Shown here piece after piece: positions 27,486-35,684 of a stretch of DNA of 64,000 bases. The stretch comes from Streptomyces aureocirculatus (GTDB lineage Bacteria > Actinomycetota > Actinomycetes > Streptomycetales > Streptomycetaceae), in NCBI RefSeq assembly GCF_000720475.1, contig NZ_JOAP01000003.1, forward strand, positions 62,001-126,000, given 5' to 3'. Below the pieces are notes generated by a model. That model saw nothing but the letters and a program-made list of their open reading frames with translations, had not been told where the DNA came from and did not search any database. Both the position numbers and the translations under genes were made by a program. Positions within the stretch are counted from its first letter, which is position 1. Every line of letters starts with the position of its first letter.

Positions 27486-28293
27486 CCTCACGCCGACCGG
27501 TGACCACCGGCGCCCCGAGGACCACGGGCACCACGCCCGCCACGCCACCGCGCCCGCGTCCCGCGCCCCCTGGGTCGCCATGTACCACTCCGTGGCCGAC
27601 CCCGCCGACGACCCGTACAGAATCACCGTCTCCCCCGCGCGCCTGGACGCCCAACTGGCCTGGCTGCGCCGCCGGGGCCTGCGAGGGGTCTCGATGGAGC
27701 AGCTTCTGGCAGCCTGCCGGCAGGGGCGCGGGCGCGGCCTGGTGGGGCTCACCTTCGACGACGGGTACCGCGACTTCCTCGACCACGCCCTGCCCCTGCT
27801 GCACCGGCACGACTGCACCGCCACCGTCTTCGTCCTGCCCGGCAGGCTCGGCGGCGACAACGCCTGGGACCCGCTCGGCCCCCGCAAGGCCCTCCTCGAC
27901 GCCGACGGCGTCCGCCGCGCCGCCGGACACGGCATGGAGATCGCCGCGCACGGCCTCACCCACATCGACCTGACCCGGGCCGACGACCGCACCCTGCACC
28001 GTGAGGTCGCCGGCAGCCGGGCCGCCCTCGCGGAGCTGACGGGACGGGGCGTACACGGCTTCTGCTACCCGTACGGCCTGGTGGACCGGCGCGTGCTGGC
28101 CGCCGTGCGCACGGCCGGGTACTCCTACGCCTGCGCCATCGACCCCGGGCCGCTGACCGGCCCGTCCGCCGGACCCTTCGCGCTCCCCCGCATCCACATC
28201 GGCCAGAACGACACGGCCTGGCGGCTGCGCCTGAAGCAGGCCACCGGCGGCCCGCGCGGTCGCACCCTGCGCCCCGCGGCGGTGACCGCGTGA
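27475..28293 (+). CDS. Polysaccharide deacetylase (CE4/NodB family)
   Basis: A metal-dependent deacetylase (272 aa) removing N- or O-acetyl groups from a sugar polymer or its precursor. NodB motifs are present: TFDDGYRDF (catalytic base and metal Asp), AAHGLTHIDL (metal His residues) and GFCYPYG; a late LPRIHIGQND segment follows. No signal peptide or membrane anchor is visible, so it may act on cytoplasmic lipid-linked intermediates or use an unrecognised export route. ATG at 27475 lies inside the flippase end, so coupling is likely. Confidence 0.9.
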   Translation: MTVDLTPTGDHRRPEDHGHHARHATAPASRAPWVAMYHSVADPADDPYRITVSPARLDAQLAWLRRRGLRGVSMEQLLAACRQGRGRGLVGLTFDDGYRDFLDHALPLLHRHDCTATVFVLPGRLGGDNAWDPLGPRKALLDADGVRRAAGHGMEIAAHGLTHIDLTRADDRTLHREVAGSRAALAELTGRGVHGFCYPYGLVDRRVLAAVRTAGYSYACAIDPGPLTGPSAGPFALPRIHIGQNDTAWRLRLKQATGGPRGRTLRPAAVTA

Positions 28294-29438
28294 GGATCCT
28301 GCACGTCATCACGGGGCTCGGCATGGGCGGGGCCGAGCAGCAACTGCGTCTGCTCCTGCGCCACCTGCCGGTCACCTGCGACGTCCTGACGCTGACCGAC
28401 GCGGGCAGCGTGGCCCGCGGCATCACCGCCGACGGCACCCGTGTCACCGACCTCGGCATGGCGGGCAACCGGGACATCGGCGTCCTGCCCCGCCTGACCC
28501 GGCTCATCCGCGCGGGCCGCTACGACGTCGTCCACACCCACCTCTACCGCGCCTGCCTGTACGGGCGGCTCGCGGCCCGGCTGGCGGGGGTGCGCGCGGT
28601 GGTGGCCACCGAGCACTCGCTGGGCGACTCGCAGATGGAGGGACGACCGCTGACCGCGGGGGTCCGTGCGCTGTATCTCGCGGGGGAGCGGCTCGGCAGG
28701 CTGACCGTCGCCGTATCACCGGCCGTCGGCTCCCGCCTCCACCGGTGGGGCGTGCCGTGGCAGCGCATCCGGGTGGTGCCGAACGGCATCGACACGGACC
28801 GCTTCCGCTTCGACCCGGCCGCCCGCGCCGCCGCGCGCGCCCGGATGGGCCTGCCCGCCGACGCGTTCGTCGTGGGCGGCGTCGGCCGTCTCACCGAGGG
28901 CAAGCGCTTCGACGTCCTGCTGCGCGCCGCCGCCCGGCTCCCGGAGGACGTCCGGGTCCTCCTGGTGGGCGCGGGACCGCGGGAGCGGGAACTGCGCCGT
29001 CTCGCCGGGCGGCTCGGCCTCACCGACCGGGTGCGGTTCGCGGGCGAGACCGCGCACGACGACGGCGGTGCCGAGCAGGCTGCCGCGGACCTGCCGTCCC
29101 TGCTCGCGGCCATGGACGTGCTGGCCTCCCCCTCACCGGAGGAGGCGTTCGGGCTCGCGCTCGTGGAAGGCCTTGCCTGTGGGCTTCCCGTCCTGTACTC
29201 GTCCTGCCCCGCCATCGAGGGGCTGCCCGCGGGGGAGCGCGTCAACTCCTCGTACTGCGCGAGCCACCCCGACTCCTTCGCGCGGGCCCTCCACGGCCTG
29301 CGCCGGTCCGGCGCCCCACGGCACCGTCCCGCGGCGACCGCGGTGCGCCACTACGACATCACCCGCAGCGCCGGTCGGCTGACGGACGTCTACGCGTCCT
29401 TGCTCTCCGGCCCGAACCAGGAGGTGAAAACCCGATGA
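28290..29438 (+). CDS. GT4-family glycosyltransferase (second in the locus)
   Basis: A GT-B retaining transferase of 382 aa: VLHVITGLGMGGAEQQLRLL start typical of GT4 enzymes, VHTHLYRACLYGR acceptor region, VVPNGIDTDRF, VGGVGRLTEGKRFDVLL, and EEAFGLALVEGLACGLPV with the conserved E-x7-E. It would add a later sugar than the first GT4. GTG overlaps the deacetylase stop (GTGA), and its own stop overlaps the Wzz-like ATG. Confidence 0.9.
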   Translation: MRILHVITGLGMGGAEQQLRLLLRHLPVTCDVLTLTDAGSVARGITADGTRVTDLGMAGNRDIGVLPRLTRLIRAGRYDVVHTHLYRACLYGRLAARLAGVRAVVATEHSLGDSQMEGRPLTAGVRALYLAGERLGRLTVAVSPAVGSRLHRWGVPWQRIRVVPNGIDTDRFRFDPAARAAARARMGLPADAFVVGGVGRLTEGKRFDVLLRAAARLPEDVRVLLVGAGPRERELRRLAGRLGLTDRVRFAGETAHDDGGAEQAAADLPSLLAAMDVLASPSPEEAFGLALVEGLACGLPVLYSSCPAIEGLPAGERVNSSYCASHPDSFARALHGLRRSGAPRHRPAATAVRHYDITRSAGRLTDVYASLLSGPNQEVKTR

Positions 29439-30286
29439 GCGCCCCTTCGAACACTTCTCGAAACACTCCTCGCACCAGTCCCCGGACCAATCCCAGAACC
29501 AGTCCTCGCACCAGTCCCCCGGGCAGCGCACGCGACGGCTCCTCCGACAGCGCCCCTTGCGGCTGCTCCGCGCAGACCGCGGCCGGCGCCCCGCCCGCCC
29601 CCGCCACCGACACGTCCGGGCCCCCGTCGGGCCAGGCCCCGCCCCCCGGCTCCCCGCGCGCCCGCCTCACCCGCGCTCTCGCCTTCCTCACCCGACTGCC
29701 GCGTTGGACCGTCCTGCCCGCCTGCGCCCTCCTGGGGGCCCTGGCCGGCAGTGTGTACGGACTGGGTCAGACACCGGTGTACACCGCCACGAGCTACGTC
29801 GTCGCGGTGCCGCGGGCCAAGAGCGACCCCGCCACGGCCCTGGGCTTCGCACAGGCCTACGGCAAGGTCGCCACGCAGCTCGCCGTCCTCGGTGACGCGC
29901 AGGTCGCCGCCGGAGTGTCGCCCGCCGAGCTCCGGGACAGAGTCAAGGTCGCCACCTCCCCCGACGCGCCGATGATCTCTGTCTCCGCCTCGGACACCCG
30001 GCCCGACACCGCCGCCACCCTCGCCAACGCCGTGTCCCGCTCGCTGACCACCAGCGCCAACCACACCGTGAAGAGCACCAAGGTCGAGCTGCTGCCGTTC
30101 TCACGCGCCGTCGAGCCCACCGCGCCCTCCTCGCTCTCCACCCCGGTGAGCGCGCTGGTCGGTCTGTGCGCGGGCGGGCTGCTCGGCGGCCTCGTCCTGC
30201 TGGTACGCCCCCGTGCCGCCGCCCGGCCGGGCCCGGGCACCACCGTGCCGGGCCCCGCGTCCGCCGGGATCCGGGGGAGCGCATGA
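29435..30286 (+). CDS. Wzz/capsular chain-length-determinant-like membrane protein
   Basis: A 283-aa protein with a Thr/Pro/Arg/Ser-rich N-terminal tail (repeated RTSP/RTNP units, about residues 8-30), two membrane helices (about 92-112 and 230-250) and an outer loop between them with YTATSYVVAVPRAKSDP, the layout of polysaccharide co-polymerases. There is no C-terminal tyrosine-kinase domain. It would set chain length of the polymer. ATGA overlap with the previous gene and again with the next. Confidence 0.78.
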   Translation: MSAPSNTSRNTPRTSPRTNPRTSPRTSPPGSARDGSSDSAPCGCSAQTAAGAPPAPATDTSGPPSGQAPPPGSPRARLTRALAFLTRLPRWTVLPACALLGALAGSVYGLGQTPVYTATSYVVAVPRAKSDPATALGFAQAYGKVATQLAVLGDAQVAAGVSPAELRDRVKVATSPDAPMISVSASDTRPDTAATLANAVSRSLTTSANHTVKSTKVELLPFSRAVEPTAPSSLSTPVSALVGLCAGGLLGGLVLLVRPRAAARPGPGTTVPGPASAGIRGSA

Positions 30287-31407
30287 GCACCATGGCTGAA
30301 GGCACGCTCCCCGTCGCCACCGGTGGCCCGCTCACCACCGGGCTCTGTGTGGACGAGGCCGAGTTCGCGTCCCTCTCCGGCTCGTGGCAGCGGCTGTACC
30401 GGGTGTGCGGGGAGGCGACGCCGTTCCAGAGCCACGCGTGGCTGACCTCGTGGTGGCGGTCGTACGGGCGGCCGGGGCGACTGCGGGTGCTGCTGGTGCG
30501 TGACGGCGGTGAACTGGTCGCCGCCGCGCCGTTGATGCGCGCCCCCGGACCGGTCCCCGTGCTGCGCCCGCTGGGCGGCGCCATCTCGGACTTCGCCGAC
30601 GTCCTGCTCGCCCCGGACTGCCGCGAGCGGGCGGCGGACGCCCTGACGGCGGGCCTGCGCGGGCTCGCCCGCACCGCGCTGATCGACTTCCGTGAGGTGC
30701 GGCCGGGCGCCTGTGTGGAGAGCGTCCACGAGCGGTGGCGGGGTCCGCGCCGCGAACTGGCCGACTCCGTCTGCCTCGAACTGCCTCCGCTGCCCATGGC
30801 CGGACTCGCGGAGCGGCTGCCCGCGGGGACCGCGCAGCGCGCCCGCGCCAAGTTGCGCAAGCTGGCCGCGGCCGGCGTGCGCGGACGTGTCGTACCCGCC
30901 GACGAGGTGGAGAGGTCCCTGGGCACGCTGCTGCGGCTGCACGAACTGCAGTGGCGGGGACGCAAGGTGACGTCCGAGCACCTGCGACCGCGGTTCCGCG
31001 AGCACCTGCTGCGCTCGGTGCGGCCCATGGTGGCGGCTGGCGACGCGGTGGTGACGGAATTCCAACTGGACGGTGAGGTGCTCGCCGCCGACCTGACCCT
31101 GCTGTCCTCCCGGCTCGCGGGCGGCTATCTCTACGGCGCGCACCCGCGCCTGCGCGAACTCAAGATCGACGTGGCCACGATGCTGCTCGACGCGTGCACT
31201 CGGCACACCGCGGGCGAGCAGCCCCGCACCCTGAGCCTGCTGCGCGGCGACGAGCCGTACAAGCACCGCTGGCGGCCCGAGCAGGTCACCAACCGGCGCT
31301 TCCTGCTGGCCCGTGGGCGTACTGCCCCGCTCCTGGCGGCGGCGATGGGTGAGGCGTCGGCGCGGGAGTGGGCACGGCGCAGGCGTGCCGCCGCCCCGTC
31401 GTCGTGA
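30283..31407 (+). CDS. CelD/BcsL-like GNAT-fold acyltransferase
   Basis: A 374-aa protein of the GNAT_6 (CelD-like/FemAB-like) group, found in exopolysaccharide clusters and thought to acylate sugars or lipid-linked intermediates. Visible: FQSHAWLTSWWRSYG near the N-terminus, a basic central helix (RARAKLRKLAAAGV), GGYLYGAHPRLRELKI, and the C-terminal LLRGDEPYKHRW motif typical of the family. ATG overlaps the Wzz-like stop as ATGA. It is the last gene of the operon, facing the GH26-like gene 76 bp away. Confidence 0.85.
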   Translation: MSTMAEGTLPVATGGPLTTGLCVDEAEFASLSGSWQRLYRVCGEATPFQSHAWLTSWWRSYGRPGRLRVLLVRDGGELVAAAPLMRAPGPVPVLRPLGGAISDFADVLLAPDCRERAADALTAGLRGLARTALIDFREVRPGACVESVHERWRGPRRELADSVCLELPPLPMAGLAERLPAGTAQRARAKLRKLAAAGVRGRVVPADEVERSLGTLLRLHELQWRGRKVTSEHLRPRFREHLLRSVRPMVAAGDAVVTEFQLDGEVLAADLTLLSSRLAGGYLYGAHPRLRELKIDVATMLLDACTRHTAGEQPRTLSLLRGDEPYKHRWRPEQVTNRRFLLARGRTAPLLAAAMGEASAREWARRRRAAAPSS

Positions 31408-31483
31408 CGCGTACGCCGCACCGGGCACGGACGGCGGCGGTGGCCGCGCACGACACGTCCACCGCCGCGCCCACCCCCGGCTC

Positions 31484-32734
31484 TCAGGTGCCCGGCCGCT
31501 CCCACCAGTCGACCCGCAGGCACAGCTTGCCGCCCATCCAGTACTCGATCCACCGGCCCAGGTCGAGCGGCGAGCAGCGCCGCGCCCCCTCCAGCTCCGG
31601 TCCGGTCGGCCGGGGCGTCGGGTTCACCGGGGAACCCGAGAGCGCCTCCCGGTAGACCTTCGCGGACCGGGGGTTGTCCTCGCACTGCCACACGCCGTGC
31701 GGGCAGTAGTCCGTGACCGTGTTGTACAGCGGCTTGTGCTCGTCCATCCACTTCAGCATCCGGCGCATGTACACGTCGTTGTCGCCGTTGCGGAAGAGCC
31801 CCCATTCGGGATACGAGACGGGCTTCTTGTGCTCCTTGGCGAAATCGACGTGGTGCTGGAGGCCGTATTCCTCATTCACCTGCTCGTCGAAGGTCATGCC
31901 GCGCGGCTGGTCGTACGCGTCCATGCCGATGATGTCGACCTGGTCGTCCCCCGGATAGCACCGCGTCCAGGGAATGGCGTCCCGCCCCCGGCTCGGCGCG
32001 AAGTCGAACGAGAACTTCTGTCCCGGGACCGAGCGCATCACCGTGACGATGCGTTTCCAGTACGCCTTCCAGGACTCCGGGTCCGGACCGCAGCGATGGG
32101 TGTACGTGATGCCGTTCATCTCCCAGCCGAGCACCACCACCGTGTCCGGCACCTCCAGGTCGACGAGGCGCTTCGCCAGCACGCGGAAGTGCTCGTCGAA
32201 GGCCCCGGCCGCCCCCTGCCGCAGCAGTCCGCGCACCTCCCGGTCGCTGACACCCTCCTCGTTGCGCTCCAGCATCGGCACGTTCAGGACGAAGAGCCGG
32301 TCGTCCTCGGCCTTGCGCCAAGCCGCCCAGCTCTCCAGGAAGCGCGGCGCGCCCTCGATGTTGCTCCACCGGTCGCCCGGCAGATACGTGTGCCCGACCC
32401 GCAACTCGGTCCCGCCGAGCCACTTGCCGAGTTCGGCCATGCGGTCGATGCCGCGGGGGCCGTAGTCGAGGTAGGCGCCGATGGCCGGGGATTTCACGGG
32501 CGGGGGTGCGGGCGAGTCGGGGGCCGGGGGCGGACCCGCGGTCGACGACTCGGCCGGGGCCGGGACCGGGGGCGGGGCCATTGGATTCCGTTCCGGCACG
32601 CCCACCGCGTCGGCGGTGTGTCGGGGCACGGCGACGACAGCCGTCGACGCGATGATTCCGGCAGCGATAAAAGCCAGCCGCCTGCCACACGGGCCCGGTG
32701 TCCGCTTGCCGCGCTTTCGAGGTCGTGGGGTCAT
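31484..32734 (-). CDS. Secreted GH26-like glycoside hydrolase (endo-mannanase type)
   Basis: An exported glycosidase of 416 aa. Basic N-terminus and hydrophobic signal (RRLAFIAAGIIASTAVVAV), a Pro/Ala linker (about 45-80), then a TIM-barrel with VVVLGWEMNG (probable acid/base Glu205) and SYPEWGLFR (probable nucleophile Glu310), the spacing seen in GH26 enzymes. A C-terminal segment with two Cys and RWIEYWMGGKLCLRVDWW follows. It is convergent with the polysaccharide operon, so it may trim or release that polymer; a plant-mannan role is equally possible. Confidence 0.82.
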   Translation of the reverse strand: MTPRPRKRGKRTPGPCGRRLAFIAAGIIASTAVVAVPRHTADAVGVPERNPMAPPPVPAPAESSTAGPPPAPDSPAPPPVKSPAIGAYLDYGPRGIDRMAELGKWLGGTELRVGHTYLPGDRWSNIEGAPRFLESWAAWRKAEDDRLFVLNVPMLERNEEGVSDREVRGLLRQGAAGAFDEHFRVLAKRLVDLEVPDTVVVLGWEMNGITYTHRCGPDPESWKAYWKRIVTVMRSVPGQKFSFDFAPSRGRDAIPWTRCYPGDDQVDIIGMDAYDQPRGMTFDEQVNEEYGLQHHVDFAKEHKKPVSYPEWGLFRNGDNDVYMRRMLKWMDEHKPLYNTVTDYCPHGVWQCEDNPRSAKVYREALSGSPVNPTPRPTGPELEGARRCSPLDLGRWIEYWMGGKLCLRVDWWERPGT

Positions 32735-33006
32735 GCCTGCTCCTCATGGACCGGCCGCACTCTACTGACTTTCCGTCATATGTATTTCTATTGCGCCAAT
32801 CGATTCCTTAATCCTCCGCGACAGCGCTTCGCCCCCTTTGGGCGAGCGACCACGGTGCGGCGGCAGATGCGGCGCCGGGGCGGGGGGCCGTAGCGGACAT
32901 GCCGGTACCGGTACACCTCGCCAGGTGAATCACGGCACCGATGTATCGGCCGAACGGGTGGAAACGCACCTGAAGGCACCGGAAACCGCCACTACCATCC
33001 GGGCGC
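32735..33006. promoter_or_regulatory. Divergent promoter region for the glycosidase and DUF5949 copy 2
   Basis: 272 bp without a gene. 32765-32818 is AT-rich (TCATATGTATTTCTATTG and GATTCCTTAATCC), a likely promoter of the glycosidase gene. No clear boxes could be assigned. Confidence 0.45.
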
Positions 33007-33516
33007 ATGACCTCAACCACCGCCGTGAAGCCAGAGCAGCAGGGTTCCCTCCTGGGCACCCTCATCATCGTCCCTTGGGCCAATGAGACCGCGTCCGCCT
33101 CGGGCGGCACCGTGACACCGTTCCTCCTGGTGTGCTCCCGCGGGGACGGGCGTGAGGGGCCCGAGGCGGGGGCGGAGGCGCTGCGGACGGAGCTGGAGAA
33201 GTCCGGTCTCACGATCGGCGGCGGGGCCACGGACCTGACCCGCAGTAGCAGGACCCCGATCTCGCTGCTGGTGGAGGCCGGACAAGCCGTGCTCCACCTG
33301 CCCTTCCTGCGGGTTCAGTGCCCGGTTTCCCCGCAGTGGCAGCAGGCGGCCCACGAGGGCGGCACGGCCCACCTGATCTGCGCGCTGCGCCCCTGGCCCG
33401 AAGCCGTGCAGGGAAGGACGCTCGCCGCCGACGAGCTGCGCGCGTTCGTCTCGGACGAGCAGATGGTGCCGACCAGCGCCCGCTGTCTGCTGCCGGTGCG
33501 CAGGGTACGCACCTGA
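33007..33516 (+). CDS. DUF5949-family protein (copy 2)
   Basis: A 169-residue soluble protein starting MTSTTAVKPEQQGSLLGTLI. It is a paralogue of the gene at 19504-20007, sharing layout and motifs (GTLIIVPWAN, LTIGGG, AVLHLPFLRVQCPV, ALRPWPEA, ARCLLPVR). The two copies lie on opposite strands and bracket the polysaccharide locus. Function unknown; no catalytic residues stand out. Confidence 0.82.
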   Translation: MTSTTAVKPEQQGSLLGTLIIVPWANETASASGGTVTPFLLVCSRGDGREGPEAGAEALRTELEKSGLTIGGGATDLTRSSRTPISLLVEAGQAVLHLPFLRVQCPVSPQWQQAAHEGGTAHLICALRPWPEAVQGRTLAADELRAFVSDEQMVPTSARCLLPVRRVRT

Positions 33517-33591
33517 CCGAGGCGCGCACTTGACGTGACCGGGGTGCGTACCTGACGCGCGGGACCTGACACCCGCCCCTGAGCATCCGAA

Positions 33592-33632
33592 GGCCGGAGC
33601 GGCGCCGTCCACACGAGCGCGCCGCTCCGGCC
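33592..33632 (+). terminator. Terminator after DUF5949 copy 2
   Basis: 14-bp perfect inverted repeat (33592-33605 with 33619-33632), 75 bp after the stop. In the same 304-bp gap (33517-33820), three imperfect copies of GCCGTACTTCG-CCGGGGCT follow at about 33631-33693; nothing else is seen there. Confidence 0.6.
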
Positions 33633-33820
33633 GTACTTCGTCACCGGGGCTGCCGTACTTCGCCGGGGCTGCCGCACTTCGCCACCGGGGCCTTGGCCGT
33701 AGGCCCCCCACAAAAGACTTCGCCCCGGAGGCGGAGGTGATCGTCCGCGCTCCGGGGCAGCCGCCGGGTACCGTTGAGGCCTCACCTGGCGGTACGGAAG
33801 CCGAGGTGTTCAGGAACGGG

Positions 33821-34010
33821 TCAGTTCTGAACCTTGCCCAGCAGCGGCAGCGCGGGGGCGGAGGAGTCGTCGATGACCTTCGACTTCTGCCGGATCTCGT
33901 TGCACTGGAAGGCACGGGCCTCGTCCAGCACCTCGATCGTGAGGACGTCGATGTCCTGGAGTCGCGGCCAAGGTCAGCATCGACCCGGCAAACACCTTCT
34001 TGGCGTTCAT
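33821..34010 (-). pseudogene. Broken copy of the small secreted-protein family (deletion plus frameshift)
   Basis: Starts MNAKKVFAGSMLTLAAT like its neighbours, then jumps into another frame. Compared with the intact gene at 34300, about 92 bp is missing at the junction near 33958, removing the signal cleavage site and the DEEAHGHYSQ region. The remaining 3' part still encodes QDIDVLTIEVLDEARAFQCN and ends at a TGA (33821) in the original frame. The 92-bp loss is not a multiple of three, so no normal product is made. Confidence 0.8.
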
Positions 34011-34299
34011 TATTACTGAGCCCTCCTAGCTGGGATGACGTGTCACCCGACCCGGGTGCAGTCGCCAGACCCAACCGTGGTGTCGAGCCGGAAGTTGCGT
34101 GCCGGACGCTTTTTCACCCGGTTGCCGGGATTCGCGGCGCCCGAGAAATACGATCGTGGACTTAACCGTAAAGACACACCGCTGCGGCAATTGGGTGATC
34201 GTTGCGCCCATACAGAAACGCAACGACAAGCGCCCCCGTTATGCGGTGTGCTGGCGCACTCACTGGGAGACGCCCACATATGCGAGGAAGGTACACACC

Positions 34300-34584
34300 A
34301 TGAGTGTGAAGAAGCTTGTTGCCGGTTCCATGCTGACCCTGACGGCTACCGGTATGGCTGTCACGCCGGCCATGGCTGACGAAGAGGCGCACGGGCACTA
34401 CTCGCAGAATATCGAGATCATCCGCGACATCTGCCCGACCGTCCAGGACATCGACGTCCTCACGATCGAGGTGCTGGACGAGGCCCGTGCCTTCCAGTGC
34501 AACGAGATCCGGCAGAAGTCGAAGGTCGTGGACGACTCCGCGGCCCCGGCGCTGCCCCTTCTGGGTCAGGTCGTGGACCAGTAA
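34300..34584 (+). CDS. Small secreted protein, intact family member
   Basis: 94 aa: signal peptide MSVKKLVAGSMLTLTATGMA with cleavage after AMA, then a mature part with HGHYSQNIEIIRDICPT, VLTIEVLDEARAFQCNEIRQ and a hydrophobic C-terminus. Two Cys (in DICPT and FQCNE) could form a disulfide. ATG at 34300 follows GAGGAAGG. The mature core is nearly identical at the DNA level to the copy at 34892 (3 differences in about 93 bases), showing recent duplication. The family is not recognised; function unknown. Confidence 0.8.
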   Translation: MSVKKLVAGSMLTLTATGMAVTPAMADEEAHGHYSQNIEIIRDICPTVQDIDVLTIEVLDEARAFQCNEIRQKSKVVDDSAAPALPLLGQVVDQ

Positions 34585-34891
34585 TTCCGAGCACCCGTGC
34601 GGCGCTTCTGAAAACCCTTATCACGAGGGTAATTGTGCCCCGAGTCGGCGTTTACCGCACGCTCGGGGCACAGGTGTGCGGAAACCCGGACGACGCGTAT
34701 CCGCCGCACCGCGAGTACCACCCCATTCCCCTGTAAAAAAATATCTGCATTGCCGTCACCGGCACCCGCTGCTGCAAAAGGGTGAATGAGTTTTATCCGT
34801 CGGAACCCCGGGCACGGCAAGGCAGTTAGGAAAGCTGTCGACGCTTACTCATCGGCGTCGCAGCTACCGGACGCAAGGAAGGCACATCCCC
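34585..34891. promoter_or_regulatory. 307-bp gap between two secreted-protein copies
   Basis: No gene is supported. An AT-rich stretch (34733-34757, including TAAAAAAATATCTGC) is the likely promoter zone of the following copy. A weak hairpin around GCCCCGAGTCGG / CGCTCGGGGC (34637-34669) may terminate the preceding copy. Confidence 0.45.
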
Positions 34892-35095
34892 GTGAACACC
34901 AAGAAGATTCTCGCCGGCTCGATGCTGACGCTCGCCGCCACCGGCATGGCGACCACCCCCGCCCTGGCCGACGAAGAGGCCCACGGGCACTACTCGCAGA
35001 ACATCGAGATCATCCGCGACATCTGCCCGACCATCCAGGACATCGACGTCCTCACGATCGAGGGGCCGCTGCCTTGGCAGCGGCCCCGGCGCTAA
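34892..35095 (+). CDS. Small secreted protein, C-terminally altered copy
   Basis: 67 aa: MNTKKILAGSMLTLAATGMA signal, DEEAHGHYSQNIEIIRDICP as in the intact copy, then the sequence departs after VLTIE and ends GPLPWQRPRR. The usual C-terminal 35 residues, with the second Cys, are gone. The new tail is encoded by a perfect 12-bp palindrome (35062-35087). The part after it matches the GCGGCCCCGGCGCT near the 3' end of the intact copy, so an internal deletion is likely. GTG at 34892 has AAGGAAGG upstream. It may still be secreted, or be a pseudogene. Confidence 0.65.
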   Translation: MNTKKILAGSMLTLAATGMATTPALADEEAHGHYSQNIEIIRDICPTIQDIDVLTIEGPLPWQRPRR

Positions 35096-35161
35096 TTCCC
35101 TCAAGTTGTCATGCTCATGACTTACAGCCACAGCGGTGCCCGTGGCCCGCCGACTGATCCA

Positions 35162-35207
35162 GCTTGGTCCTCGGGACGTTCCAGGCTTGGTCCTCGGGAC
35201 GTTCCAG
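35162..35207. repeat. Two tandem 23-bp repeats
   Basis: Perfect direct repeat of a 23-bp unit (35162-35184 and 35185-35207; core TCCTCGGGACGTTCC) in the 329-bp gap 35096-35424, which otherwise holds only the tRNA-Ala terminator. Confidence 0.85.
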
Positions 35208-35379
35208 GCTTCAGCCGACAGGAGCCAGGGACACGAGCCGGGTGCGCGACTGTATGCGACTTGGACCTCGGCACGAGTGGCGACCTGCTCGCAGCCCGCG
35301 ACGTCACGGTCGAGCACGGTTCGCAGGACGGTACGCGGAGATACTGCCGGAGCACGGGCCGCGGGGCTGGTCGAAAAAA

Positions 35380-35416
35380 CACCCCTCTGACCGCGTTTCC
35401 GCAGGTCAGAGGGGTG
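35380..35416 (-). terminator. Terminator of tRNA-Ala
   Basis: 13-bp perfect inverted repeat (35380-35392 with 35404-35416); on the minus strand it runs into TTTTTT (35374-35379), a canonical intrinsic terminator. Confidence 0.88.
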
Positions 35417-35424
35417 CGTACAAG

Positions 35425-35497
35425 TGGAGCCTAGGGGAGTCGAACCCCTGACATCTGCCATGCAAAGACAGCGCTCTACCAACTGAGCTAAGGCCCC
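35425..35497 (-). tRNA. tRNA-Ala (anticodon TGC)
   Basis: Cloverleaf read on the minus strand: acceptor GGGGCCT with AGGCTCC, D-arm AGCTCAGTTGGTAGAGC, anticodon stem CTGTC/GGCAG around TTTGCAT, T-arm with GGTTCGACTCC. Discriminator A, no encoded CCA. 73 nt. Confidence 0.97.
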
Positions 35498-35684
35498 GTG
35501 AACGCCGATGCCAGGGCGAAAAAATCGCGCCTCGGCGGGCGTCGGAGTCCAGAGTACCGGGTCTCCCCCCGGATCTCGCAAAAAGGATTGGGGGTCCCCG
35601 TGCGCGACCACTCTCCGTAAGATGCTCGACGTGGTTCGCGGCAGCGAACTGCGGTCCTATGGGGAAGCGATGGGGAGACGCAAC

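Noticed and set aside
29943..31428. Long minus-strand frames opposite the Wzz-like and acyltransferase genes
   Set aside because: Arg/Ser/Gly-rich shadows without motifs; the plus-strand genes have stop-start overlaps and family motifs.
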